This document shows positions 28,985 through 41,784 of a stretch of 64,000 nucleotides of DNA, piece by piece. Below the pieces are notes generated by a model, which was not told the origin of the DNA, did not search any database, and saw only the letters and a program-made list of their open reading frames with translations. The first letter of the stretch is position 1, and each line of letters begins with the position of its first letter. This DNA comes from Microbacterium sp. Marseille-Q6648 (GTDB taxonomy: Bacteria > Actinomycetota > Actinomycetes > Actinomycetales > Microbacteriaceae): assembly GCF_943181415.1 (NCBI RefSeq), contig NZ_CALPBZ010000001.1:992001-1056000 (forward strand). Reading direction: 5' to 3'. Position numbers and translations under genes: made by a program.

Positions 28985-30555
28985 GCCTGCTCGACGCGCG
29001 GGAAGAGCGGAGTGAGCGTCTGGACCGCGGTCCCCGGCTGCAGGCGTCCCCACTCCCCCGCCTCGCGCATCGGCTGGTCGAGGAGGGCGCCGAGCGCGTC
29101 GGAGGCGCCGAGCGCGGCCCACAGCTTCTCGGTCGCGATCGGCATCACCGGCGACAGCAGCGTGGCGAGAGCCCGGAGACCCTCGGCGGCGGTGTACAGC
29201 ACCGTGCCGAGACGCTCGCGCTGCGCATCGTCCTTGGCCAGCGCCCACGGCTCGTTGTCGGTGATGTAGCCGTTCAGCTCGTCGACGATCGTCCAGATCG
29301 CCGAGATCGCCTCGTCGATGCGGAAGCGCTCGATCGCGGCGTCGGCCGCCGTCGCGGCATCCGATACCGTCCGCTGGATCGCGAGATCCCCCTCGGCGGC
29401 CTCGCCCGGGGCGGGGAGCACCCCGTCGAAATACCGCCCGATCATCGCGACGGTGCGCGAGGCGAGGTTCCCGAAGCCGTTGGCCAGCTCGGCCTGGTAC
29501 CTCGCCGACAGGTCCTCCCACGAGAACGAGCCGTCCTGGCCGAACGCGATGGCCGACAGGAAGTAGAACCGGTACGCGTCCGAGCCGAACACGTCCGTGA
29601 TCTCGGTCGGGGCGATGCCGGTCAGCTTGGACTTCGACATCTTCTCGCCGCCGACGAGCAGCCAGCCGTGTGCGAAGACACCGCGGGGCACCTCGACGCC
29701 GGCGGCCATCAGCATGGCCGGCCAGATGACCGCGTGGAAGCGCAGGATGTCCTTGCCGACGACGTGGTAGGCCGGCCAGCGGCGGGCGAACTGCTCGGGG
29801 TCGGTGCCATAGCCGATGGCCGTGGCGTAGTTGAGCAGCGCATCGACCCACACGTAGATGACGTGGCTCTCGTCCCACGGCACCTTGATGCCCCAGTCGA
29901 AGGTCGACCGCGAGATCGACAGGTCCTTCAGGCCGCTCTTGACGAACGAGACGACCTCGTTGCGCGCCGAGTCGGGCCGGATGAAGTCGGGGACGCTGCG
30001 GTAGAGCTCCAGCAGACGGTCCTGGAACTCGCTGAGCTTGAAGAAGTAGTTCTTCTCCTGCAGGAGCTCCAGCGGCTTCGAATGGATCGCGCAGACCTTG
30101 AGCCCCTCGAAGGGCCCCGCGCCGTCGACGATCTCGGCCTCGGTCTTGAACTCCTCGCAGCCGACGCAGTACAGCGCCTCGAACTCGCCGGCGTAGATGT
30201 AGCCGCGGTCGAAGATCGCCTGCACGAACTCGCGCACCCGCTCCTCGTGGCGCGGCTGCGTGGTGCGGATGAAGTCGTCGTTGGCGACGTCGAGCGTGTC
30301 GAGGACGGGGAACCACGACTCGCTGACGAGCTTGTCGACCCACTCCTGCGGCGTGGCGCCGTTGGCCGCGGCGGCGCGCAGCATCTTCTGACCGTGCTCG
30401 TCGGTGCCGGTGAGCATCCAGGTGTCGTCGCCGGCCTGCCGGTGCCAGCGCGCGAGCGTGTCCACCGCCACCGTGGTGTACCCGTGCCCGATGTGCGGGA
30501 CATCGCTCGGGTAGTAGATCGGCGTGGTGATGTAGAAGGATCGCCCGGAAGTCAC
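28981..30555 (-). CDS. metG: Methionyl-tRNA synthetase
   Basis: 524 residues, class I synthetase. The HIGH-type motif is in YYPSDVPHIGHGYT and the KMSKS motif in GGEKMSKSKLTG; CVGCEEF is the remnant of the connective-peptide zinc knuckle. The C-terminal anticodon-binding helices are present; the dimerisation tail of the E. coli enzyme is absent, giving the short actinobacterial form. GTG start at 30555, with TAGAAT exactly six bases upstream, indicates a leaderless mRNA. Confidence 0.96.
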   Translation of the reverse strand: MTSGRSFYITTPIYYPSDVPHIGHGYTTVAVDTLARWHRQAGDDTWMLTGTDEHGQKMLRAAAANGATPQEWVDKLVSESWFPVLDTLDVANDDFIRTTQPRHEERVREFVQAIFDRGYIYAGEFEALYCVGCEEFKTEAEIVDGAGPFEGLKVCAIHSKPLELLQEKNYFFKLSEFQDRLLELYRSVPDFIRPDSARNEVVSFVKSGLKDLSISRSTFDWGIKVPWDESHVIYVWVDALLNYATAIGYGTDPEQFARRWPAYHVVGKDILRFHAVIWPAMLMAAGVEVPRGVFAHGWLLVGGEKMSKSKLTGIAPTEITDVFGSDAYRFYFLSAIAFGQDGSFSWEDLSARYQAELANGFGNLASRTVAMIGRYFDGVLPAPGEAAEGDLAIQRTVSDAATAADAAIERFRIDEAISAIWTIVDELNGYITDNEPWALAKDDAQRERLGTVLYTAAEGLRALATLLSPVMPIATEKLWAALGASDALGALLDQPMREAGEWGRLQPGTAVQTLTPLFPRVEQA

Positions 30556-30561
30556 CTGGAG

Positions 30562-30567
30562 ATTCTA
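30562..30567 (-). promoter_or_regulatory. -10 element (TAGAAT) for metG
   Basis: On the minus strand TAGAAT is separated by six bases from the metG GTG. This is a near-ideal -10, so transcription should start at the start codon. Confidence 0.7.
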
Positions 30568-30635
30568 GTTCGGCGTCGGGACGCGCCCCGCCGTGTGACA
30601 CCTCGGCGGGCGGCCACCGCGCCGGGCGCGGCCGT

Positions 30636-31652
30636 TCACGCGCTCTCGCGCACGACGAGCGTCGTCGGGAGCGTGATGGGGCCGGGGTCCTGCCCGGCGA
30701 TGACGTCCAGGAGCAGACCGACCATCTCGTCGCTGATGCGATCCCACGGCTGGCGCATGGTCGTCAAGGGCGGCTCGTGGGTGGCGGCGAGGCCGGAGTC
30801 GTCGAACCCGGCGACCGCGATGTCCTCGGGCACGCGCAGACCCGCCTTCCGGAGGGTCGCGATCGCACCGGCGGCCATGCGGTCGCTCGCGGCGAAGACC
30901 GCATCGATGTCGCGGGTGCGCTCCAGCAGCTGCGCCATCGCCGCGGCACCCGAGTCATGCGAGTAGTCGCCCGTGGCCACGAGGTCGGGGTCGAAGTCGT
31001 CGCCGAGCTCGTCGCGGTACCCGACCAGCCGGTAACGCCCGCCGGGGGTGTCGGGCGGGCCGGCGATCATCGCGATGCGCCGGTGGCCCCGCGAGCGCAG
31101 ATACCGCGTCATCTCGCGCGCCGAGGCGATCTCGTCGACCGACACCGTGGGCACCTCGGCCCGATGACCGAGGGGGATGCCGCAGGCCACGGTCGGGACC
31201 CCGGCGGCCAGGAGCTCCTCCAGCAGCGGGTCTGACTCGTGGGAGGAGATCAGCATGACGCCGTCGACGTGGCCGGTGCTGACGAAGTGCGTCACGTTCG
31301 CACGCTCCGCGGGGGTGCCCGCCACCAGCAGCACGAGGGTCATCGACCGCTGCGAGAGCGCCTCGGCGGCCCCGCGCAGCAGCAGGGCGAAGGTCGGGTC
31401 ATCGAAGAGGAGGTGCTGCGGCTCGGTGAGGAGGAAGGCGAGCGAGCCGGCCCGTCCGGTCGCGAGACTGCGTGCCGCGTGGTTGGCGGTGTAGCCGGTC
31501 CGGCGGATGGCCTCCTCGACGGCCTCGCGCGCATCGGGCGACACCCAGTGCCCGCCGTTGATCACGCGCGAGACGGTGCCGCGCGACACCCCGGCCGCCG
31601 CCGCGACGTCGCGGATCGTCGGGCGTCGCCGCACGGTCGTCGTCTCGTCCAC
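30636..31652 (-). CDS. LacI-family repressor of the galactan locus
   Basis: 338 residues. The N-terminal helix-turn-helix TIRDVAAAAGVSRGTVSRVINGGHWVS is a clear LacI headpiece, followed by the hinge region and a periplasmic-binding-protein-like effector domain (SLAFLLTEPQHLLFDDPTF ... VLISSHESDP ... VAGFDDSGLAATHEPPLTTMRQP). GTG start with TAGAGT six bases upstream. It is divergent from the GH42 beta-galactosidase gene, and two copies of a 20-bp dyad lie between them. It probably represses the galactan operon until a galacto-oligosaccharide binds; the name ganR would suit by analogy. Confidence 0.93.
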   Translation of the reverse strand: MDETTTVRRRPTIRDVAAAAGVSRGTVSRVINGGHWVSPDAREAVEEAIRRTGYTANHAARSLATGRAGSLAFLLTEPQHLLFDDPTFALLLRGAAEALSQRSMTLVLLVAGTPAERANVTHFVSTGHVDGVMLISSHESDPLLEELLAAGVPTVACGIPLGHRAEVPTVSVDEIASAREMTRYLRSRGHRRIAMIAGPPDTPGGRYRLVGYRDELGDDFDPDLVATGDYSHDSGAAAMAQLLERTRDIDAVFAASDRMAAGAIATLRKAGLRVPEDIAVAGFDDSGLAATHEPPLTTMRQPWDRISDEMVGLLLDVIAGQDPGPITLPTTLVVRESA

Positions 31653-31658
31653 GTCCGC

Positions 31659-31664
31659 ACTCTA
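31659..31664 (-). promoter_or_regulatory. -10 element (TAGAGT) for the LacI gene
   Basis: TAGAGT on the minus strand lies six bases before the GTG start, predicting a leaderless transcript. Operator 1 is 40 bases further upstream. Confidence 0.6.
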
Positions 31665-31703
31665 CCGGCCCTCGCGGCCGTTCCGTCGACGCCGCGGCCG
31701 GCG

Positions 31704-31723
31704 AACTGGGACCGGTCACAGTT
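31704..31723. promoter_or_regulatory. LacI-type operator 1
   Basis: AACTGGGACCGGTCACAGTT is a 20-bp palindrome with a single mismatched pair, centred on CCGG/ACCGGT as expected for LacI-family sites. The first 19 bases recur inverted as operator 2. Confidence 0.82.
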
Positions 31724-31772
31724 CGGTAACGGTTGGCCGCGATCGGTCGCCTCCCTCCCCGGGTGCGGGTGA

Positions 31773-31792
31773 GACTGTGACCGGTCCCAGTT
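31773..31792. promoter_or_regulatory. LacI-type operator 2 (inverted copy)
   Basis: GACTGTGACCGGTCCCAGTT is the reverse complement of operator 1 over 19 bases. The two sites are 69 bases apart centre to centre and flank the divergent promoter region, which would allow DNA looping. It lies 71 bases before the GH42 start. Confidence 0.82.
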
Positions 31793-31863
31793 ACGCGAGC
31801 CGGATGCCGCCCCGAGTCGGGTGGGCACCGGCCGCCTCATCCCCGAAACCCGATGGAGTGTTC

Positions 31864-33879
31864 ATGACCTCGCCGCACGCATGGCCCGCGATCAGCGGAA
31901 TCGCCTACGGAGGCGATTACACGCCCGAGCAGTGGCCCCGCGAGGTGTGGCGCGAAGACGTGGCCCTCATGCACGAAGCCGGCGTGAACCTCGTCAGCGT
32001 CGGGATCTTCTCCTGGGCGCTGCTGGAGACCAGCGAGGGCGAGTTCGATTTCGCGTGGCTGGACGAGCTGCTCGACCTCCTCCACACCCACGGCATCGCG
32101 GTGGACCTCGGAACCCCCACTGCCTCCCCGCCGGCCTGGTTCTTCGCGCAGCATCCCGACGCCCGGGTGATCACCCGCGACGGCACCGTCATGGGTTTCG
32201 GCGCCCGCGGCATGGCATCGCACTCGTCGCCGGCGTACCGCGAGGCGATCGTGCGGATCGCGTCGGCGCTCGCCGAGCGCTACGGCTCGCACCCCGCCGT
32301 CGTGATGTGGCACGTCCACAACGAATACGGCGTCCCGGTCGGCGAGGACTACTCCCCGCAGTCGGTCGCCGCCTTCCGCGCATGGCTGCGCGAACGCTAC
32401 GGAACCCTCGATGCCCTCAACGCCGCATGGGGAACGACGTTCTGGGGTCAGCACTACGGCGCGTGGGATCACATCGGCGCTCCGGCTGCCGCGCCGTCGG
32501 TGGTAAATCAGAGCCAGCGGCTCGACTTCGCCCGGTTCACCGACCACCAGCTGCGGGCGTGCTTCATCGCCGAGCGCGACGCGATCCGCGTCCACGCCGA
32601 TCAGCCGATCACCACGAACTTCATGGCCAATCAGAGCTGGACGACCGACATGTGGGCGTGGGCGCGAGAGGTCGACATCGTCGCCGACGACCACTACCTG
32701 TGGGCGGCCGACGCCGAAGGCGAGATCGGTCTGGCGATCGCCGCGGACCTCACCCGCTCGGTCGGCGGAGGAAAGCCGTGGATCCTCATGGAGCATTCGA
32801 CCTCGGCGGTGAACTGGCAGCCGCGCAACATCGCCAAGCGTCCCGGCGAGATGGCCCGCAACTCGCTGTCGCACTTCGCGCGCGGCGCCGACGCCGTCCT
32901 GTTCTTCCAGTGGCGCGCCTCGCGCTTCGGAGCCGAGAAGTTCCACTCCGCGATGATCCCCCACGCCGGGACCGGCTCCCGGGTGTGGCGCGAGGTCGTC
33001 GAGCTGGGCGGGGCGCTGCAGCGGGTCGCCGAGGCACGCGGGTCGCGGGTGCACGCCGACGTCGCGATGCTGTGGGACTTCGAGTCGTTCTGGGCCCAGG
33101 ACCTGGAGTGGCGCCCGTCGGTGGACGTCAGCCACGCGGAGCGGATCCGGGCTTTCTACGAGCGGCTGTGGCGCGACGGCATCACCGTGGACTTCGCCCT
33201 CCCCGGCCACGATCTGTCGGCGTACCGCCTCGTGGTCGTCCCCGCGCAGTACCTGCTGAGCGCCGCCGACGCCGAGAACCTCACCCGCTACGTCGCCGGC
33301 GGCGGCACGCTGGTCGTGTCGTTCTTCTCCGCCGTCGTCGACGAGCACGACGCCGTCCATGCCGGCGGCTACCTGGCGCCGCTCGCGGACGCGCTCGGCG
33401 TGACCGTCGAGGAGTTCCTGCCGCTTCGCGACGGCGACACCTGCACCCTCGACTGGAGCGGCGAGAGCCCGGCGACGCTCGCCGCCGACGCGTGGGCGGA
33501 GGATCTCGTCCTCGCCGGCGCCGAGGTCGTGGCGACCTACGCCGACGGTCCGGGCGCCGGCGGACCCGCGATCACGCGGCACCGCCACGGCGCGGGAACC
33601 GGTTGGTACGTCAGCACCCGACTGGACGCCGACGGGCTTCGCACGGTCATGGACGCCGTGTACGCCGACGCGGGCGTCACGCCTCCCGCCCATCCCGACG
33701 GGCTCGAGGTCGTCGTTCGTCGCGGCGACGACGCCGACTATCTCGTGGCCATCAACCACCGGGACGAACCGGCCGCGCTCGCCGCCTCCGGACACGAGCT
33801 CCTCCGCGGCGACGACGTCGGCGGCACCCTGACCATCCCCGGGGGCGGCGTCGCCGTCCTCCGCACCGCCTCGCGGTAG
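31864..33879 (+). CDS. ganA: GH42 beta-galactosidase
   Basis: 671 residues, no signal peptide, hence intracellular. The GH42 TIM barrel begins GIAYGGDYTPEQWP. The acid/base Glu154 is in MWHVHNEYG and the nucleophile Glu310 in WILMEHST. A middle trimerisation domain (VAMLWDFESFWAQDLEW ... VVPAQYLLS) and a C-terminal beta domain follow. GH42 enzymes split terminal galactose from beta-1,4-galacto-oligosaccharides, the products of the GH53 enzyme encoded downstream. GGAG five bases before the ATG sets the start. Control is by the divergent LacI protein through two operators. Confidence 0.95.
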   Translation: MTSPHAWPAISGIAYGGDYTPEQWPREVWREDVALMHEAGVNLVSVGIFSWALLETSEGEFDFAWLDELLDLLHTHGIAVDLGTPTASPPAWFFAQHPDARVITRDGTVMGFGARGMASHSSPAYREAIVRIASALAERYGSHPAVVMWHVHNEYGVPVGEDYSPQSVAAFRAWLRERYGTLDALNAAWGTTFWGQHYGAWDHIGAPAAAPSVVNQSQRLDFARFTDHQLRACFIAERDAIRVHADQPITTNFMANQSWTTDMWAWAREVDIVADDHYLWAADAEGEIGLAIAADLTRSVGGGKPWILMEHSTSAVNWQPRNIAKRPGEMARNSLSHFARGADAVLFFQWRASRFGAEKFHSAMIPHAGTGSRVWREVVELGGALQRVAEARGSRVHADVAMLWDFESFWAQDLEWRPSVDVSHAERIRAFYERLWRDGITVDFALPGHDLSAYRLVVVPAQYLLSAADAENLTRYVAGGGTLVVSFFSAVVDEHDAVHAGGYLAPLADALGVTVEEFLPLRDGDTCTLDWSGESPATLAADAWAEDLVLAGAEVVATYADGPGAGGPAITRHRHGAGTGWYVSTRLDADGLRTVMDAVYADAGVTPPAHPDGLEVVVRRGDDADYLVAINHRDEPAALAASGHELLRGDDVGGTLTIPGGGVAVLRTASR

Positions 33880-33966
33880 CCGACCGGCCACCGCCCGCCC
33901 CTCGGTCGTGAAGACGCGACGACGCAGAGTCACCCGACGACGACCGATCTCTGAAAGGAAACGAAT

Positions 33967-35199
33967 ATGCGCACCTCCATCGCATTCGGCGCTCTCGCCC
34001 TGACCACCACGGTGGTGCTGGCGGGCTGCAGCTCGGGCGGAGCACCCGAGTCCGCCGAGGAACCCGCCGTCGACGGCAGCGGAGCCGAACTCGTCGTCTG
34101 GACCGACGAGGAGCGCGAACAGGCCGTCGCCGACGCCGCCGCGGCCTTCGAAGAAGAGACCGGCGCGACGGTGACGATCGTGCAGAAGAACTTCGAGGAC
34201 CTGCGCAACGACTTCATCGCGCAGGTGCCCACCGGCGAGGGCCCCGACATCACCGTCGGCGCCCACGACTGGCTCGGCGCCCTCGTCGCAGCCGGCGTCG
34301 TCGACACGATCGACCTCGGCGACACCGCTTCGGAGTTCGAGCAGGTGGCCCTGGACGCCATGACCTACGACGGTCAGCTCTACGCGCTGCCCTACTCGCT
34401 CGAGACGATCGCGCTGGTCCAGAATGTCGAGATGGTCGGCGAGGAGGCCCCCGCGACGTGGGACGAGATGATCGCCACGGCCGAGGAGGCCGGCGCCGAG
34501 CGTCCGTTCGTCATCAACACCGCCGGAGAGACCGGCGACGGCTACACGATGTACGGCTTCCAGACCTCGTTCGGCGCTCCGGTGTTCGTCCAGGACGAGA
34601 GCGGCTCGTACACGAATGAAGTGGGCATGGGCGGCGAGGCCGGCGAGGCCTTCGCGACCTGGCTCGGCGAGAACGGCGCCGACGGCACCGGGATCATCTC
34701 GACCACCGTCGACTACGACATCAACAACGAGCTGTTCAACTCGGGCGAGGCGCCGTACACGATCCAGGGACCGTGGGCGATCAGCTCGTACCCGGACGTC
34801 GAGGTCGCGGTGAACCCGATCCCCTCCGCGGGCGGCGAGACCGCAGCGCCGTTCGTGGGCGTCCAGGGCTTCTACCTCAGCTCGCAGTCCGACAACGCCC
34901 TCCTCGCCCAGGAGTTCCTCGTGAACCACCTCGGCACCGAAGAGGCGCAGCGCGCGCTGTACGAGGCGGACCCCCGCATCCCGGCGTGGTCGGCTCTGGC
35001 CGAAGAGGTGTCCTCCGACCCGATCATCGCGGGCTTCCTCGCGTCGGCGCAGAACGGCGTCCCGATGCCGAGCATCCCCGAGATGGGCTCGGTGTGGGAT
35101 CTCTGGAACGCCGCGCAGGCGCAGATCATCGGCGGCGCCGACCCGGTGTCCACCTGGAACACGATGGTCGACGACCTCGAGACGACGCTCGCCGGCTGA
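33967..35199 (+). CDS. ganS: Galacto-oligosaccharide ABC transporter substrate-binding lipoprotein
   Basis: 410 residues. Signal peptide with lipobox VLAGC, then an acidic linker and a MalE-like fold (ELVVWTDEEREQAVADAAAAFEEETG ... YALPYSLETIALVQN ... GPWAISSYPDVEVAVNPIP). It should capture galacto-oligosaccharides released by GH53. AAAGGA is placed seven bases before the ATG. It is followed by a 13-bp hairpin before the permease genes, a usual way to keep binding protein in excess. The gan name follows the Bacillus galactan operon. Confidence 0.92.
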   Translation: MRTSIAFGALALTTTVVLAGCSSGGAPESAEEPAVDGSGAELVVWTDEEREQAVADAAAAFEEETGATVTIVQKNFEDLRNDFIAQVPTGEGPDITVGAHDWLGALVAAGVVDTIDLGDTASEFEQVALDAMTYDGQLYALPYSLETIALVQNVEMVGEEAPATWDEMIATAEEAGAERPFVINTAGETGDGYTMYGFQTSFGAPVFVQDESGSYTNEVGMGGEAGEAFATWLGENGADGTGIISTTVDYDINNELFNSGEAPYTIQGPWAISSYPDVEVAVNPIPSAGGETAAPFVGVQGFYLSSQSDNALLAQEFLVNHLGTEEAQRALYEADPRIPAWSALAEEVSSDPIIAGFLASAQNGVPMPSIPEMGSVWDLWNAAQAQIIGGADPVSTWNTMVDDLETTLAG

Positions 35200-35232
35200 T
35201 CCTCCGCGGTCCGTCCCGGGCCGCCCCCGACC

Positions 35233-35270
35233 GCCGGGAGGCGGGTGAGTGCCTCTCCCCGCCTCCCGGC
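35233..35270 (+). terminator. Intercistronic hairpin between ganS and ganP
   Basis: GCCGGGAGGCGGG and CCCGCCTCCCGGC pair perfectly over 13 bp around a 12-base loop. It lies inside the operon, so it is more likely a partial terminator or an mRNA-stabilising element than a full stop. Confidence 0.75.
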
Positions 35271-35294
35271 ACCATTCCCCTGACAGGAGCACCC

Positions 35295-36913
35295 ATGTCG
35301 GTGACCGCACCCTCCCGTCCCCCGGCGCCCGCCGCGCCGCAGGACTCCGACGCCCACGGGCGCCGCTGGCGCGGCCCCGGCTGGGGGTTCCTCGCCAAGC
35401 TCGGCGTGATGGCGCTCGTGAACGCCTTCGGCGTGATGGCCATCCTCAGCGCGCTGCGGGCCGAGTCCTGGGTCATCCTCAGCGTGGCGGTCGTCCTCCT
35501 CGTGGTCGCCGACATCGTCTACTTCACCAAGCGCGCCCTGCCGTTGAAGTACCTGCTGCCCGGCCTGGTGTTCCTCCTGGTGTTCCAGGTGTTCATCTTC
35601 GGCTACACCGCCTACATCGCCTTCACCAACTACGGCACCGGTCACGCGGGGTCGCAGGAGCAGGCGGTGGAGGCGGCCCTCATCCAGGGCGAGAGACGCG
35701 TCGAGGGCTCACCCACCTACCCGCTCGCCGTGGTCGAGAACGCCGGCGTGCTCGGCTTCGCCGTCGTCGGCGACGGAGGCGTCGTCCAGGTCGGCAGCGC
35801 CGACGAGCCCCTCGCCGACGCCCCGCAGGCCGTGGTGGGCGACGGCGGCGCCCCCGCCGAGGTGCCCGGCTGGACGGTCGTCCCGCGCGCCGCCCTCATC
35901 TCGGATCAGGCGCTGCAGGACGAGGTCGTGAACCTGCGTGTGCCGGTCTCGGACGACCCCAACGACGGCTCGATCCGCACGCGCGACGGCTCATCGGGCG
36001 CGGTCTACCAGTCCACCCTGGTGTGGGATGCCGGTGCCCAGAGCATCACCGACACCACCACCGGCACGGTGTACACCGCCGACGATCGGGGGTCGTTCCT
36101 GTCGGCGGACGGGCAGCGCCTGCCCACCGGCTGGTACGTCAACGTCGGGTTCGACAACTTCGCGCGGCTGTTCGCCGACCCCGTTCTCGCGCAGACCCTG
36201 CTGACGGTGACGGTGTGGACGTTCGCCTTCGCGATCCTGTCGGTGGTGCTGCCGTTCGCCCTCGGCCTCGTCCTCGCGCTCATCTACAACGACGCGCGCC
36301 TCAAGGGCCGACGATTCCTGCGGACGCTGTACATCCTCCCCTACGCGTTCCCCGCCTTCATGTCGGCGCTTCTGTTCCGCGGGATGTTCAACGCCGAGTT
36401 CGGCGTCATCAACGACCTGTTCTTCTTCGGCGCGAACATCAACTGGCTGGGCGATCCCTGGCTCGCCCGCGGCGCTGTCGTGTGGGTGAATCTGTGGCTC
36501 ACCTACCCGTACTACTTCCTGGTCTGCACGGGGGCGCTGCAGGCGCTGCCGGCAGACACCCTCGAAGCGGCATCCCTCGACGGCGCCGGGCGCACCCGGC
36601 AGCTGCGCTCGATCATCCTGCCGCTCGTACTCGTGGCCACCGCCCCGCTGCTGATCTCGTCGTTCGCGTTCAGCTTCAACAACTTCACCGTCATCTACAT
36701 GTTCAACAACGGCGGTCCCGCGATCCCGGGGGCACCATACGCGCTCGGGTCCACCGACATCCTCATCTCGGCGATCTACGACATCTCGGGCGTCTCGGGC
36801 GGAGCGGCGGACTACGGTCTCGCGAGCGCCCTGTCGATCATCGTGTTCGCGGTCGTCGGCCTCATCTCGGCCATCGCCTTCCGCCAGACCCGCAAGCTCG
36901 AGGAGTTCATGTG

Positions 36914-36914
<1 letters not shown>
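35295..36914 (+). CDS. ganP: Galacto-oligosaccharide ABC transporter permease (MalF/GanP-like)
   Basis: 539 residues. Several N-terminal membrane helices come first. A large extracytoplasmic loop follows (about 115-285, GTGHAGSQEQAVEAALIQG... to VGFDNFARLF), equivalent to the MalF P2 loop, and then a six-helix permease core with the EAA loop EAASLDGAGRTRQLRSIILPL. It forms the channel with GanQ; no ATPase gene is in the locus, so a shared MsmX-type ATPase encoded elsewhere must energise it. GACAGGAGC before the ATG is the ribosome-binding site. Confidence 0.93.
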
Positions 36915-40394
<3,480 letters not shown>

Positions 40395-40397
40395 GGC

Positions 40398-40447
40398 ATC
40401 TCGGCCGGGAGGGCGGGCGGCATCAGCCGTCCGTGCCCTCCCGGCCG
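40398..40447. terminator. Bidirectional hairpin overlapping the end of rsmI
   Basis: Arms CTCGGCCGGGAGGGC (40398-40412) and GCCCTCCCGGCCGAG (40433-40447) form a 15-bp stem. It follows the GH53 stop closely and contains the rsmI stop codon, so it can end transcription in both directions. Confidence 0.82.
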
Positions 40448-41250
40448 AGGGTCGCCTGATACAGCTCCCGCGAGGAGTGACCGGTGTGCGCCGCGACTTC
40501 GGACGCGGCATCCTTTCGCCGAACACCCGAGGCGACGAGATCGCGCACCTGCGCCACGGCGTCGGCGAACGACACGGTTCGGGGCTCGGCGCCGGCGACG
40601 ACGACGACGAGCTCTCCGCGCACGCGGTCGGCCGCCCATTCGACGAGCTCGGCGAGTGTGCCGCGGACGACCTCCTCGTGGAGCTTGGTCAGCTCCCGGC
40701 AGACGGCGGCACGGCGGTCGGCGCCGAAGGCGTCGCGCATGGCCGCGAGCGTCTCGGCGATCCGCAACGGCGCCTCGAAGAACACCATCGTGCGCGGCTC
40801 CGCGGCGAGGGCCGCGAGAGCCGCCCGGCGCTCCCCGGGCTTCCGGGCGAGGAAGCCTTCGAACGTGAAGCGGTCGGTGGGCAGCGCCGAGACCGCGAGC
40901 GCGGTGAGGACGGCGCTCGGACCCGGCAGCGCCGTCACCGTGACGCCGGCGGCTGCCGCGGCGGCGACGACGGCGAACCCCGGGTCGCTCACCGTCGGCA
41001 TGCCCGCATCGCTGAGAAGGACGACGTCCTCGGTGCGGGCGAGCTCGACCAGATCGCCGGCCCGCTGCTTCTCGTTGTGGTCGTGCAGGGCGATCAGACG
41101 AGGGCGGTTGTCGATGCCCAGCCCGGCGAGCAGGCGCTGGGTGGTGCGGGTGTCTTCGGCGGCGACGACGGTGGCGGCGGACAGGACCTCCACGAGCCGG
41201 CGGGACGCGTCGCCGAGATTGCCGATGGGGGTGGCGGCGAGGATGAGCAT
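40423..41250 (-). CDS. rsmI: 16S rRNA 2'-O-ribose C1402 methyltransferase
   Basis: 275 residues, tetrapyrrole-methylase fold. AATPIGNLGDASRR at the N-terminus and LLSDAGMPTVSDPG are RsmI hallmarks; FFEAPLRIAETLAAM and the C-terminal winged region (VRRKDAASEVAAHTGHSSRELYQATL) follow. A GTG lies directly before the ATG, but TAGGCT is exactly six bases upstream of the ATG, so the leaderless start is taken at 41250. In other actinobacteria rsmI is directly divergent from pmt; here two genes are inserted. Confidence 0.95.
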   Translation of the reverse strand: MLILAATPIGNLGDASRRLVEVLSAATVVAAEDTRTTQRLLAGLGIDNRPRLIALHDHNEKQRAGDLVELARTEDVVLLSDAGMPTVSDPGFAVVAAAAAAGVTVTALPGPSAVLTALAVSALPTDRFTFEGFLARKPGERRAALAALAAEPRTMVFFEAPLRIAETLAAMRDAFGADRRAAVCRELTKLHEEVVRGTLAELVEWAADRVRGELVVVVAGAEPRTVSFADAVAQVRDLVASGVRRKDAASEVAAHTGHSSRELYQATLGREGTDG

Positions 41251-41256
41251 CACGCC

Positions 41257-41262
41257 AGCCTA
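41257..41262 (-). promoter_or_regulatory. -10 element (TAGGCT) for rsmI
   Basis: On the minus strand TAGGCT precedes the ATG at 41250 by six bases (and the competing GTG by three), which decides the start codon. Confidence 0.6.
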
Positions 41263-41384
41263 AGCGAGCCGGGCAGTAGCGATATCATCAGCGACGCGAT
41301 CCGTCAAGGGCCCGGGATCGCGGACCCCTCCAGGTAGAAAAGGTGAACACCTCTTCGAACCCGACGAACCTGGAGACCTCCACC

Positions 41385-41726
41385 ATGGCGATGACGGCGA
41401 CGTTCACCCGGACCGCTCTTCCCGCACCCCGGCGCATCCGCTGGGCCTCCGCCGACCGCGGCGTGCTGGTCGGCAACGACGCGGGAACGGCCGCCGGGCG
41501 CATCCAGGAGGTCGCCGGCGGGTATGTCGCCATCGACGCCCGCGGTGCGGGGGTCGGACGCTTCGACACGCTGCGCGAGGCCAAGAGCGCCCTCACCGGC
41601 ATCCGTCGCCGCGGCCGCCGCGGAATGCGGCCCTCGGCCGAGCGAGTCGCGTTCGCCACGGCCACGGTGGCCGGCGCCATCGCCCTCGGCACCGCCGCGA
41701 CCGCCATGACGACCCTGTTCGTCTGA
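41385..41726 (+). CDS. Small protein of unknown function with a C-terminal membrane helix
   Basis: 113 residues from the ATG at 41385 (GGAG nine bases upstream); a GTG at 41343 in the same frame would give 127. The N-terminal half reads as a small beta-rich domain (IRWASADRGVLVGNDAGTAAGRIQEVAGGYVAIDARGAGVGRFDTLREAKSAL), and a basic stretch RRRGRRGMR leads into a hydrophobic C-terminal helix (VAFATATVAGAIALGTAATAM). This suggests a cytoplasmic domain tethered to the membrane. I recognise no family. It lies between rsmI and pmt, beside a convergent MarR gene, and a TATCAT at 41283 may be its -10. Confidence 0.65.
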   Translation: MAMTATFTRTALPAPRRIRWASADRGVLVGNDAGTAAGRIQEVAGGYVAIDARGAGVGRFDTLREAKSALTGIRRRGRRGMRPSAERVAFATATVAGAIALGTAATAMTTLFV

Positions 41727-41784
41727 CACGGCGCACACCCGCGACCCCCGCACGGGCACGACCCCCGTAGACCTCGAAGGCGGG

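Noticed and set aside
26354-29269. A 971-codon plus-strand open frame
   Set aside because: It runs out of frame through two MFS transporters and then antisense to tatD and metG; a shadow of codon bias.
31837-35310. A 1157-codon minus-strand open frame
   Set aside because: It covers the well-supported GH42 and GanS genes on the other strand and is low-complexity Arg/Gly/Val-rich.
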